Source: JACVRN01 sp036389255
Lineage (GTDB): Bacteria; Acidobacteriota; Blastocatellia; Pyrinomonadales; Pyrinomonadaceae
Reading direction: 5' to 3'
DNA length: 64,000 bases
Assembly: GCA_036389255.1 (NCBI GenBank)
Contig: DASVQI010000021.1
Span: 31,635-95,634, forward strand
Shown: piece by piece, positions 51,816-60,810 of the stretch
Layout of the letters: the number at the start of each line of letters is the position of its first letter
How positions within the stretch are numbered: the first letter of the stretch is position 1
Translations under genes and position numbers: made by a program
The notes under the pieces: generated by a model
The model's database searches: none
The model's input: the letters and a program-made list of their open reading frames with translations, nothing else
What the model was told of the DNA's origin: nothing

Positions 51816-52979
51816 ATGAAGATGTTAAAAAATGCTATTGGCTCGAAGGCAAAAGTTCTGTGCCTGTTTGCTCTGGCGCTGCTGCTTCAATCCCCGGCGG
51901 CGCTTCAGGTCAGGGCGCAGACGAGTAAGACCGATTCGCACACCACCTGGCAATGGCAGGATAACGGCTGGAAAAAGAGCCTTGAGATACGTGGCAGGGT
52001 TGAGTTCACAGACGATTACACGGACATCAAAAGCGTCACGGACGGCGGCTTCGTTCGCATAGAGGAGACGCAGGGCGGGACTACGCGCCGCCTTGACGTA
52101 GTGCCGGAGGCCAACGGCCAACTGCGGCGCACCTTTTACGTGGGCGGCGTGTCGCGCGCCATGAATGAGCAGGATAGAGCTTGGGTTGCGAAGATAATAC
52201 TCGAAGCAGTCCGGCAGGGCGCTGTTGACGCGGACAGAAGGGTGCAGAGAATCTTCGAGCGGCGCGGCTTAAGCGGCGTCATGGAAGAGATTTCTCTCAT
52301 TCAAGGCGATTACGCCAAGCGCATCTACTTCAACGCTCTTATCAAAAACAGGAGTCTTGATGCCTCTTCGCTTCAGGTAGTCTTCAGAGAGTCTGCGCGA
52401 CAAATCTCATCCGACTACGAGCAGGCGCAACTGCTTATCAGCGCTGCGGAAATGATAGCGGGCAGGAGCCCCGCGCTTCCCGCCTTCTTCGAGGCCGCCG
52501 GAACCATCCAATCGGACTACGAGCATAGACGCGTCCTCTCTACGCTGCTGAAAAGGAGCGAGCCGGGCCGCGACCTGCTGCTCATGGTAGTCCGGTCTGC
52601 CGCGCGCATCGCCTCCGATTACGAGAAAGCGACGCTGCTCAGAGAGGTGGCCGCGCTCAGTCTGGAAGACGCTCAGCTTGCGGCAGCTTTCTTTCAGACG
52701 ACCGGCACTATCAAGTCTGACTATGAGCACAGAAGGGTGCTCTCCGCTCTGCTGAAGAGAAGAGGGCTGGGGCCTAACGTCCTCGGACGCATTCTGGAAT
52801 CCGCCGCCCGCATCTCGTCAGATTATGAGAAGGCCACGCTGCTACTGGAAGCTTCGAGCGCTTACAGTGGTGACACGCGGCTTCGAGACGCATTTCTACG
52901 CACGGTCGAAACGATAAAATCGGATTATGAGCGCGGGCGCGTGCTCTCGACCATGCTGAAGAATAAGCAGATGGATTAG
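51816..52979 (+). CDS. Exported SDYE-repeat alpha-solenoid protein
   Basis: A 387-residue protein with a signal peptide (about 1-36, ending VRAQ). Residues ~45-110 form a beta-rich domain (SLEIRGRVEFTDDYTDIKSV). From ~150 on, six units of about 37 residues each carry I(S/A/K/Q)SDYE: alternating ISSDYEKATLL and IKSDYEHRRVL types, preceded by a degenerate one (IQGDYAKR). The alternation indicates a duplicated two-unit solenoid. Similar SDYE repeats occur, as I recall, in proteins linked to BlaR1-like M56 peptidases. GGAGG precedes ATG 51816. It is inserted between ADOP 5 and 6, so may act in the periplasm with these permeases (inference). Confidence 0.8.
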   Translation: MKMLKNAIGSKAKVLCLFALALLLQSPAALQVRAQTSKTDSHTTWQWQDNGWKKSLEIRGRVEFTDDYTDIKSVTDGGFVRIEETQGGTTRRLDVVPEANGQLRRTFYVGGVSRAMNEQDRAWVAKIILEAVRQGAVDADRRVQRIFERRGLSGVMEEISLIQGDYAKRIYFNALIKNRSLDASSLQVVFRESARQISSDYEQAQLLISAAEMIAGRSPALPAFFEAAGTIQSDYEHRRVLSTLLKRSEPGRDLLLMVVRSAARIASDYEKATLLREVAALSLEDAQLAAAFFQTTGTIKSDYEHRRVLSALLKRRGLGPNVLGRILESAARISSDYEKATLLLEASSAYSGDTRLRDAFLRTVETIKSDYERGRVLSTMLKNKQMD

Positions 52980-53045
52980 GTGCATTCTGTCAGAAGCCCT
53001 CAGGGCTCCTGAGTTGAATACGGGTTTGCAAAGGACAGGTCTTAT

Positions 53046-55478
53046 ATGAACTCAGTCTGGCAGGACGTGCGCTTCGGTTTTCGCGTGATGATGAAGAAGC
53101 CCGCCGTGACGTTTATAGCCGTGCTGGCGCTGGCGCTCGGCATAGGCGCGAATACGGCCATCTTCTCCGTCGTCAACACAGTGCTTCTGAGGCCGCTCCC
53201 CTACAGGGATTCGGGCCGCATCATGCTGCTCCTTTGGAGCGCGCCGAAGCTGACCACGGATGACTTGCCCGCTTCCGCGCCGGACTTTCTGGACTGGCGC
53301 GAGCAGAATCACAGCTTCGAGCGCATGGCCGCCATCTCCGGCGAGAGCTTCAACCTGACGGGCGGCACAGGCGAGCCGGAGAGAATCATGAGCGCGGCCG
53401 TCTCCGCAGACCTCTTTCCTCTGCTCGGTGTGAATGCCGCGCGCGGCCGCACCTTCACTGCGGAGGAGGAGCAGGAGGGGCGCAACAAGGTTGTGGTGAT
53501 GGGCCACGACCTCTGGCAGCGCCGCTTCGGCTCGAACCCAAATCTGGTGGGCCAGACCGTCACGCTCAACAACGAAGCCTACACGGTCTTGGGCATCATG
53601 CCGAGCGATTTTCGCTTCCCCGAAGGGACGGAGAGGATAGACCTCTGGGTTCCGCTCACCTTCAGTCCTGAAATACTGGGAGCGCGCGGCCACCGCTACC
53701 TGTACGTGGCGGCGCGGCTCAAAGAGGGCGTCACCTTCGAGCAGGCCGCGAGCGACATGAAGGCGCTCGGCAAGCGTATGGAGGAGGCGAATCCGGGGAC
53801 GAATACTGAGTGGTACATAAAGCTTCAGTTGCTTCAGGACGCTCTGACGGAAGATGTCTCTACGGCGCTCTTCGTGCTGCTCGGGGCCGTGGGCTTTGTG
53901 CTGCTGATTGCCTGCGCCAACGTCGCCAACCTTCAACTGGCGCGGGCCGCAGCACGCCGCCGAGAAGTCGCCATACGGCTCGCCGTCGGCGCTAGCCGCC
54001 GCCGCCTCATACGACAATTCTTAATCGAGAGCACGGTGCTTTCACTGACGGGCGGAGTCTTCGGGCTGCTCATAGCTTTCTGGGGCATAGACGCGCTGCG
54101 CGCGGTGCTGCCCGAAGACGTGCCGCGCCTTGAGCAGATAGGGATTGACAGGGCCGTGCTGCTCTTTACGCTCTCCGTCTCGTTTGCCACGGGGCTCATT
54201 CTGGGCCTCGTCCCGGCGCTTCAGGCGACGAAGCCGGACTTGGTTGAGTCGCTCAAGGATGGCGCTCTGTCCGTCGCGGGCAGCCGCCAGCGCAACCGCG
54301 TGCGCAGCCTTCTGGTCGTGTTGGAAGTGGCGCTGGCGCTCGTGCTGCTGATAGGCGCGGGGCTGATGATGAAGAGCTTCTGGCGCTTGCGCGAAGTCCG
54401 TCCGGGCTTCGACCCGCAGAATGTCCTGACGATGCAACTGGCCCTGCCCGAGACTAAGTACGAGGAGGCGCAGGCACAGGCAGGCTTTTTCCAGTCATTG
54501 CTTGAGCGTCTTCAATCCGTTCCGGGCGTCAAGAGCGTGGGGCTCGCCACTTCTCCGCCGCTCGTGGACGACTCGCGCACGGATTTGACCATAGAGGGAC
54601 AGGAGCCACTGGCTTACGGCGACGAGCAGACGGCAAGCTACGGCTCCGTCAGCCCCGGCTACTTCAGCGCGATGGGCATCCCTATCGTGAAGGGACGCGG
54701 CTTCACGGAAGAGGACAGGGAAGGCTCCGCGCCCGTCTTAATCGTCAGCTCGGCCTTCGCCAACCGCTTCTTCGCAGGGCAAGACCCACTGGGCAAACGC
54801 ATCAAGCAGGGCGGGCCGGAGGACGAGGACTCTCCGTGGATGACCATCGTAGGCATAGTGGGCGACATTCATCACTACGGCTTAAGCTCAGAGGTTTCGT
54901 CCGAGATGTACATGCCGTTTGCGCAGAGGCCGCAGGCCGAGATGACGCTGGTCGTGCGCTCCGTGTCCGCCAATCCCATGAGCCTGCTGCCCACTATACG
55001 CAGAGAGGTGGAGGCCATAGACAAAGACCAGCCCGTCTACGGCGTCAAGACTATGGAGCGCCTGCTGTCGGACTCGGTCGCGTCCGAGCGTCTTTCCGTG
55101 ACTCTACTGGGGCTCTTCGCGGCGCTCGCCTTCCTGCTCGCCTGCGTAGGCATCTACGGCGTCATCAGCTATTCGGTCACTCAGCGCACGCACGAGATAG
55201 GAGTTCGCATAGCGCTCGGAGCAAGCACCACGGACATACTGAAGCTGGTTGTCGGACAGGGGATGAAGATGGTCGTCGTCGGCCTCGTCCTCGGCCTCAT
55301 GGCCTCTTTCGCACTGACGCGCGTGATGGCGAGCCTGCTCTTCAACGTCAGCGCGACAGACCCCGCGACCTTCGTTTTTGTCTCATTGATGCTGGCTGCC
55401 GTGGCCTTCTTCGCCAGCTTCATACCGGCTCGCCGCGCCACCCGCGTTGACCCTATGGTCGCGCTTCGTTACGAGTGA
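53046..55478 (+). CDS. ADOP permease 6 (MacB/FtsX-like)
   Basis: An 810-residue permease (NSVWQDVRFGFRVMMKKPAVT at the N-terminus; FVSLMLAAVAFFASFIPARRATRVDPMVALRYE at the end). It has the same two-half topology as the other copies. It shares the 59-nt identity block with ADOP 5 and about 40 nt with ADOP 2, in different parts of the gene, so it is a mosaic at DNA level. The ending DPMVALRYE is shared only with ADOP 7. It follows the SDYE-repeat gene by 66 nt, the widest gap in the run after ADOP 1. Confidence 0.92.
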   Translation: MNSVWQDVRFGFRVMMKKPAVTFIAVLALALGIGANTAIFSVVNTVLLRPLPYRDSGRIMLLLWSAPKLTTDDLPASAPDFLDWREQNHSFERMAAISGESFNLTGGTGEPERIMSAAVSADLFPLLGVNAARGRTFTAEEEQEGRNKVVVMGHDLWQRRFGSNPNLVGQTVTLNNEAYTVLGIMPSDFRFPEGTERIDLWVPLTFSPEILGARGHRYLYVAARLKEGVTFEQAASDMKALGKRMEEANPGTNTEWYIKLQLLQDALTEDVSTALFVLLGAVGFVLLIACANVANLQLARAAARRREVAIRLAVGASRRRLIRQFLIESTVLSLTGGVFGLLIAFWGIDALRAVLPEDVPRLEQIGIDRAVLLFTLSVSFATGLILGLVPALQATKPDLVESLKDGALSVAGSRQRNRVRSLLVVLEVALALVLLIGAGLMMKSFWRLREVRPGFDPQNVLTMQLALPETKYEEAQAQAGFFQSLLERLQSVPGVKSVGLATSPPLVDDSRTDLTIEGQEPLAYGDEQTASYGSVSPGYFSAMGIPIVKGRGFTEEDREGSAPVLIVSSAFANRFFAGQDPLGKRIKQGGPEDEDSPWMTIVGIVGDIHHYGLSSEVSSEMYMPFAQRPQAEMTLVVRSVSANPMSLLPTIRREVEAIDKDQPVYGVKTMERLLSDSVASERLSVTLLGLFAALAFLLACVGIYGVISYSVTQRTHEIGVRIALGASTTDILKLVVGQGMKMVVVGLVLGLMASFALTRVMASLLFNVSATDPATFVFVSLMLAAVAFFASFIPARRATRVDPMVALRYE

Positions 55479-55507
55479 GTAATTTAGAAGAGGAGAAGTA
55501 AATAGTC

Positions 55508-57931
55508 ATGGGAACGCTCTGGCAGGACATACGCTTCAGCCTTCGATTGATGGCGAAAAAGCCCGGCTTCACTTTCATAGGCATGCTGGCGCTGGCGCTC
55601 GGCATAGGCGCGAACACGGCCATCTTCTCAGTCGTTCGCGCCGTGTTGTTGAGCCCTTTACAGTACAGTCACTCCGAGCGGCTGGTCTGGATTTGGGAGA
55701 CAAATCCGGGCGCGGACATCAAGGAAGAGCCTGCTTCCATGCCCAACTTCAACGACTGGCGAACGCAGAACCAGAGCTTTGAAGAGATGGCTGGCTTTAC
55801 CAACACGGCTGTCACCATGACGGGCGACGGAGAGCCAGAGCGCATCTCTACGGGGCTTATCACGGCCAGCTTCTTCTCCACTCTCGGCACACAGCCTCTG
55901 ATGGGGCGCAGCTTCACGGACGAAGAGAACGGGCCGAAGGGGGCGCGCGTGGCCATTCTCAGCCACGGCCTCTGGCAGCGCCGCTTCGGCTCGAACCCTA
56001 AAGTCATAGGACAAGTTATTACGATTAGCGGGAACCCTTATCAAATCGTAGGCGTCATGCCGCAGGGCTTCAAAGACCCTCTGCCCGTGCAGCGAAATCC
56101 TACTGAGATGTGGATTCCGCTCGCCATGACTTTCGAGCCGACTCTCAGGCGCAGCGACTTTCTCAAGGTGGTCGGAAGGCTCAAGCCGGGCGTGACAATC
56201 GAGCAAGCGCGTGCGGAGATGAAGACCATCACCGCTAGGCTGGAGCAGCAGTACCCGGACACAAACACGGGCTGGGGCACAATCGTCATCCCCTTACAGG
56301 AAAGGATAGTCGGGGACGTGCGCCCCGCCATGTGGGTCATCGTCGGCGTCGTAGGCTTTCTGCTTTTAATCGCGTGCGCGAACGTGGCGAACCTACTGCT
56401 TGCCCGCTCAGCTGCACGCCAGCAGGAGATAGCCGTGCGCCGCGCGCTCGGCGCCGGACGCCTCAGACTGATACGCCAGTTTTTGACGGAGAGCGTCATG
56501 CTGGCTCTGGCTGGCGGCCTGATGGGAACTCTACTGGCAATGTGGGGCGTAGAGTTGCTGACCCGTCTTGGCCCCGTAAACATCCCGCGCCTTGACGAAG
56601 TTCGTCTCAACTGGATGGTGCTGCTCTTCACGCTCGGAGTCTCGGTGCTGACCGGCGTGATTTTCGGTCTTATCCCCGCGCTTCACGCGACCAACCCTGA
56701 CCTGACGGAATCGCTGAAGGAGGGAGGCCGCAGCTCAACCGAAGGCAGGCGCGGAGCGCGTCTTCGCAACGCTCTGGTAGTGGCGGAGATTGCCATCGCG
56801 CTTGTCATGCTCATCGGCGCTGGCCTCATGGTTAAGAGCTTTATACGGCTGCAATCCGTTGACCCGGGCTTCAAGCCCGAGCGGATTCTGGCCATAGACT
56901 TTTCGCTCCCGTCCGCAAAATACAAGGAGAATACTCAGCAGTTAGCCTTCTGGGAGCAGCTCATGGGCCGCGTCTCGCAGCTTCCCGGCGTGGAGCGCGT
57001 GGCTGCCGTAAATACCATTCCCTTTACGGGCGGCTCCGTCCTTGGCTTCTCAATCGAAGGGCGACCTGAGCCGCCGACGGGCAACACTCCTGACGCGGAG
57101 CATCGCGTCGTCACGCCCGGCTACTTTGACGCCATGGGAATCCCTCTCGTCAGAGGAAGCGCCATTACGGAGCAGCACAACAGCAATTCACCCGCCGTCA
57201 CCGTCATCAACGAGACTATGGCGCGAAAATATTTTCCGGGCGAAGACCCAATCGGGAAACGCATCAATCTCGGAAATCCTGAGAAGAGCCCGTGGCTCAC
57301 CGTCATAGGCATTGTCAGAGACGTTCGTCAGAAGGCGCTCAACGAGGAGCCTTACCCGCAGATGTATGTGCCTTACGCTCAATTTCCGTCGCGTTCCATG
57401 ACTCTGTTGGCGCGCACCTCTAACGAGCCGTCCATGCTCGTGCCCGCCATCAGGAGCGAGCTTTCGTCAATGGACAAAGACCAGCCGCTTTATAACGTGC
57501 GCACCATGGAGCGCGTGATGTCCGAATCAATCGCGCGCCAGCGCTTCAGCATGCTGCTCATAGCCATCTTCGCCGGAGTAGGGCTGGTGCTCGCCTCCGT
57601 AGGCATCTACGGCGTGATGTCTTACACGGTGGCGCAGCGCACGCACGAGATAGGAGTCCGCATGGCTCTGGGCGCGAGCGCGGGCGACGTCCTCAAGATG
57701 GTTGTCAGGCAGGGGATGTTGCTGGCCGTTGCCGGTACGGGGGTTGGGCTGGTCGCCTCATTTCTGTTGACGCGCTTTATCTCAAGCCTGCTCTTCAACG
57801 TCAGCGCGTCCGACCCACTGACTTACCTTCTGCTCTCGTTGCTCTTAATCTCGGTGGCGCTGCTGGCCTGTCTGATTCCGGCGCGCAGGGCTACGCGCGT
57901 TGACCCAATGGTCGCGTTGCGCTATGAGTAG
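55508..57931 (+). CDS. ADOP permease 7 (MacB/FtsX-like)
   Basis: An 807-residue permease, last of the array, beginning GTLWQDIRFSLRLMAKKPGFTF with GAGGAGAAG upstream. Helix block LLLIACANVANLLLARSAARQQEIAVRRALG is encoded by a 31-nt run identical to ADOP 1 (about 40352 versus 56358), and DPMVALRYE ends it. In the final helices it reads VAQRTHEIG where the others have VTQRTHEIG. It is followed by a repeat at 57962-58024 and the NtrC-type regulator. Confidence 0.92.
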   Translation: MGTLWQDIRFSLRLMAKKPGFTFIGMLALALGIGANTAIFSVVRAVLLSPLQYSHSERLVWIWETNPGADIKEEPASMPNFNDWRTQNQSFEEMAGFTNTAVTMTGDGEPERISTGLITASFFSTLGTQPLMGRSFTDEENGPKGARVAILSHGLWQRRFGSNPKVIGQVITISGNPYQIVGVMPQGFKDPLPVQRNPTEMWIPLAMTFEPTLRRSDFLKVVGRLKPGVTIEQARAEMKTITARLEQQYPDTNTGWGTIVIPLQERIVGDVRPAMWVIVGVVGFLLLIACANVANLLLARSAARQQEIAVRRALGAGRLRLIRQFLTESVMLALAGGLMGTLLAMWGVELLTRLGPVNIPRLDEVRLNWMVLLFTLGVSVLTGVIFGLIPALHATNPDLTESLKEGGRSSTEGRRGARLRNALVVAEIAIALVMLIGAGLMVKSFIRLQSVDPGFKPERILAIDFSLPSAKYKENTQQLAFWEQLMGRVSQLPGVERVAAVNTIPFTGGSVLGFSIEGRPEPPTGNTPDAEHRVVTPGYFDAMGIPLVRGSAITEQHNSNSPAVTVINETMARKYFPGEDPIGKRINLGNPEKSPWLTVIGIVRDVRQKALNEEPYPQMYVPYAQFPSRSMTLLARTSNEPSMLVPAIRSELSSMDKDQPLYNVRTMERVMSESIARQRFSMLLIAIFAGVGLVLASVGIYGVMSYTVAQRTHEIGVRMALGASAGDVLKMVVRQGMLLAVAGTGVGLVASFLLTRFISSLLFNVSASDPLTYLLLSLLLISVALLACLIPARRATRVDPMVALRYE

Positions 57932-57961
57932 AAGAGGAATAGGGTTGTACAGGATAAGAAG

Positions 57962-58024
57962 GAATCACGAATTAACACGAAGCGACATGAAGAAGAAAGC
58001 TTTCGTGCTGCTTCGTGTGATTTA
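57962..58024. repeat. Dispersed repeat family D with partial palindrome
   Basis: ATCACGAATTAACACGAAGC on the left and GCTTCGTGTGATTT on the right are related inverted sequences, with AGCTTTCGTGCTGCTTCGTG (57998-58017) in the right arm; that 20-mer recurs at 22385-22404. It lies in the gap between the last permease and the regulator gene and could end or attenuate the permease transcript. Confidence 0.6.
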
Positions 58025-58038
58025 GTGGTCTGTCTTTT

Positions 58039-59409
58039 ATGGATTCCAAGGCTCAGAGGATTTTGATTGCGGACGACCAGCCGGATGTGCTGGAAGCCCT
58101 GCGTCTGCTGCTCAAGGGCGAAGGCTACAGGATTGAGACTGTGACTTCGCCCGCCGACGTGCTGCCCTCGCTGGAGGCCAAAGAGTTCGACCTGCTGCTG
58201 ATGGATTTGAACTACACGCGCGACACCACCTCGGGTCAGGAGGGGCTAGACCTCCTGTCGCGCATCAAGGCGGCTGACCTTTCGCTTCCGGTGGTTGTCA
58301 TGACCGCATGGGGCAGCGTGGAAGTGGCGGTCGAAGCCATGCGTCGCGGCGCGCGTGACTTCGTACAGAAGCCTTGGGAGAACGCGCGTCTTCTATCGGT
58401 CGTGCGCACGCAGATAGAATTGGGGCAGGCGATACGCAAAGGTCAGCGCCTCGAAGCCGAGAACGAGCTGCTCAGAAACGGCGACGCGCAGCCCGTCCTG
58501 ATTGTACGCTCAGCCGTCATGCGCCCCGTCCTTGAGCTTGTCAAGCACGTCGGCCCGAGCGACGCCAACGTCCTCATCACGGGCGAGCACGGCACTGGCA
58601 AAGAGGTCATAGCGCGCACGCTGCACGCCATTTCCAACCGTGCCTCCATGCCGATGGTGACGGTTGACGCGGGCAGCCTGTCGGAAGGCACTTTCGAGAG
58701 CGAGCTGTTCGGCCACGTCAAAGGCGCTTTCACAGACGCCAAGACAGACCGCGTGGGCCGCTTTGAGCTTGCCGACAACGGAACGCTCTTTCTTGACGAG
58801 ATAGCCAACGTGCCCGTCAACAAGCAGGCCAAGCTGCTGCGAGTGCTTGAGACGGGCGAGTTCGAGCGCGTAGGCTCAAGCCGCACGCGCAAGGTGGACG
58901 TTCGCGTCGTCTCGGCCACCAACGCCAATCTACAGGAGGAGGTGGAGCAGGGCCGCTTTCGTCAAGACCTGCTCTTTCGTCTCAACACGGTAGAGATAAA
59001 CCTGCCGCCTTTGCGCGAGCGGCGCGAGGACATAGAGCCTCTGGCGGAGCATTTCCTGCGCGGTCACGCGCAAAGGTATCGCAAGCCCCTGAATGGCTTT
59101 GAGGACGCGGCGCGCACGACTCTGATGGAATACTCTTGGCCGGGGAACGTGCGCGAGCTTGAGCACACGATTGAGCGTGCCGTCCTGATGGCTCAAACCG
59201 AAGTTGTCACGGCGCGCGACCTCGGGCTTCAACGCGCCGCACGCGGCGAGGCTCAGCGCCGCCTAGAAGACATGAGCCTGGAAGAGGTCGAAGCCTTTCT
59301 CATACAGAAGGCGCTCGCTCGTCACGACGGCAACGTAGGACAGGCCGCACAATCGCTGGGCTTAAGCCGCAGCGCCCTCTACCGCCGCTTACAGCGCTAC
59401 GGACTGTGA
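58039..59409 (+). CDS. NtrC-family sigma-54-dependent response regulator
   Basis: A 456-residue regulator. REC domain with acidic D12/D13, phospho-acceptor D56 (LLMDLN) and K111; AAA+ domain with Walker A GEHGTGKE (182-189), Walker B TLFLDE (249-254) and the sigma-54-contact loop GAFTDA (229-234, canonical GAFTGA); then a Fis-type helix-turn-helix (NVGQAAQSLGLSRSALYRRLQRYGL). It should activate sigma-54 promoters when phosphorylated by the kinase encoded next. The Gly-to-Asp change in the loop also occurs in some active family members. The ABC/ADOP operon upstream is the probable target. Confidence 0.92.
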   Translation: MDSKAQRILIADDQPDVLEALRLLLKGEGYRIETVTSPADVLPSLEAKEFDLLLMDLNYTRDTTSGQEGLDLLSRIKAADLSLPVVVMTAWGSVEVAVEAMRRGARDFVQKPWENARLLSVVRTQIELGQAIRKGQRLEAENELLRNGDAQPVLIVRSAVMRPVLELVKHVGPSDANVLITGEHGTGKEVIARTLHAISNRASMPMVTVDAGSLSEGTFESELFGHVKGAFTDAKTDRVGRFELADNGTLFLDEIANVPVNKQAKLLRVLETGEFERVGSSRTRKVDVRVVSATNANLQEEVEQGRFRQDLLFRLNTVEINLPPLRERREDIEPLAEHFLRGHAQRYRKPLNGFEDAARTTLMEYSWPGNVRELEHTIERAVLMAQTEVVTARDLGLQRAARGEAQRRLEDMSLEEVEAFLIQKALARHDGNVGQAAQSLGLSRSALYRRLQRYGL

Positions 59410-59438
59410 TGTCATCTTTTTAGATTCTGGATTCTGGA

Positions 59439-60782
59439 TTGGAAGCGCAGCGCAACAGAAAGAAGAGCCCTCCAAAACTGAATCATGAAAGGCGCGTCCT
59501 TTTGATGGCTCTGGGCGCGGGCCTGCCCGGAGTCCTTATCTCGCTCATACTGCTCTGGACGGGCGATTACACTACAAAAGTTCAACTGACCTTCACTCTC
59601 TTCATCGCAGCCTTCTGGCTCGGTTACTCGTTCGCTCTGCGCGAGCGCGTGGTAAGACCTCTGCAAACCATCTCGAATCTGCTGGCGGCGCTGCGCGAAG
59701 GCGACTATTCGATACGCGCGCGCGGGGCGAACACGGACGACGCGCTCGGTGACGTGATGCTGGAAATTAACGCGCTGGGCGAGACTCTGCGCGAGCAGCG
59801 ACTCGGTGCGCTTGAGGCCACGGCGCTCCTGCGGAAAGTCATGTCCAGGATTGACGTGGCCGTCTTCACTTTCGACATGGACGAGCGCCTGCGGCTGGTG
59901 AACGACGCGGGCGAGCGCCTTATGGGCCAGCCTGCCGAGAGGCTTCTGGGGCGCTCCGCCATGGAGCTTGGCCTTGAAGAATGCTTGCGCGGCGAGCCTA
60001 CGCGCACGCTTCAAATCACTTCGGACGAAGGCGTGGCGCGCTGGGGCGTGAGCCGCTCTTCGTTCCGCGAGCGCGGCCTGCCGCATCAACTGCTGGTGCT
60101 CTCTAACCTGAGCCGCGCGCTCAGAGAAGAGGAGCGGCAGGCTTGGAGGCGTCTGGTGCGCGTGCTGGGCCACGAGCTTAACAATTCGCTCGCGCCGATT
60201 AAGTCAATAGCGGGAAGCCTAGAAAGCCTTTGGCGGCGCGACCCCCGCCCCGTTGACTTGGAAGAGGACATGCAACGCGGCTTGGCCGTCATAGCCGCGC
60301 GCGCCGAAAGCCTCAGCCGCTTCATGGAAGCCTACTCACGCTTGGCAAAGCTGCCGCACCCCAGCTTCGAGCCGCTTGAGGTGGGCGACTGGATTCGCAG
60401 CGTCGCTGGGCTTGAGACCAGAGTCCCTGTGGTGATTGAGCCCGGCCCTGACGTGGTGATTCAGGCGGACGGCGCGCAGCTTGACCAGTTGTTGATTAAC
60501 CTTCTCAGAAATGCCGCCGACGCTTCGCTTGAGACGGGAGGCGGCATCCTCATAGGCTGGACAAAAAACGGCACGTATCTGGACGTTCGCATAGAAGACG
60601 AAGGGCCGGGACTATCCAACACCGCCAACCTCTTCGTCCCCTTCTTCACCACCAAGCCCGCAGGCACAGGCATCGGCCTTGTCCTCAGCCGCCAGATTGC
60701 GGAAGCGCACGGCGGCAGTCTCACCTTGGAGAATCGCCCGGACGGCACCGGCTGTCAGGCCCGCCTGCGTCTGCCGCTCTGA
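59439..60782 (+). CDS. NtrB/AtoS-like sensor histidine kinase
   Basis: A 447-residue membrane kinase: two helices (about 20-40 and 50-68) with almost no periplasmic loop, HAMP (66-118), PAS (about 128-225), phospho-acceptor H245 in GHELNNSLAPIKS, N box NLLRNAADAS, G1 DEGPGL, F box FVPFFTTKPAGTGIGL. The small outside loop suggests sensing in or at the membrane, or via the PAS domain. The start is uncertain: TTG 59439 has no ribosome site; ATG 59505 would shorten the N-terminus to the first helix. It is the cognate partner of the NtrC-type regulator 29 nt upstream. Confidence 0.88.
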   Translation: MEAQRNRKKSPPKLNHERRVLLMALGAGLPGVLISLILLWTGDYTTKVQLTFTLFIAAFWLGYSFALRERVVRPLQTISNLLAALREGDYSIRARGANTDDALGDVMLEINALGETLREQRLGALEATALLRKVMSRIDVAVFTFDMDERLRLVNDAGERLMGQPAERLLGRSAMELGLEECLRGEPTRTLQITSDEGVARWGVSRSSFRERGLPHQLLVLSNLSRALREEERQAWRRLVRVLGHELNNSLAPIKSIAGSLESLWRRDPRPVDLEEDMQRGLAVIAARAESLSRFMEAYSRLAKLPHPSFEPLEVGDWIRSVAGLETRVPVVIEPGPDVVIQADGAQLDQLLINLLRNAADASLETGGGILIGWTKNGTYLDVRIEDEGPGLSNTANLFVPFFTTKPAGTGIGLVLSRQIAEAHGGSLTLENRPDGTGCQARLRLPL

Positions 60783-60810
60783 CCTCCGCAGTGTGTGCTA
60801 GACTTTTCCC

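Noticed and set aside
53052..54017. 321-codon leftward open frame opposite ADOP 6
   Set aside because: Mirror of conserved coding sequence, similar shadows occur opposite other ADOP genes.
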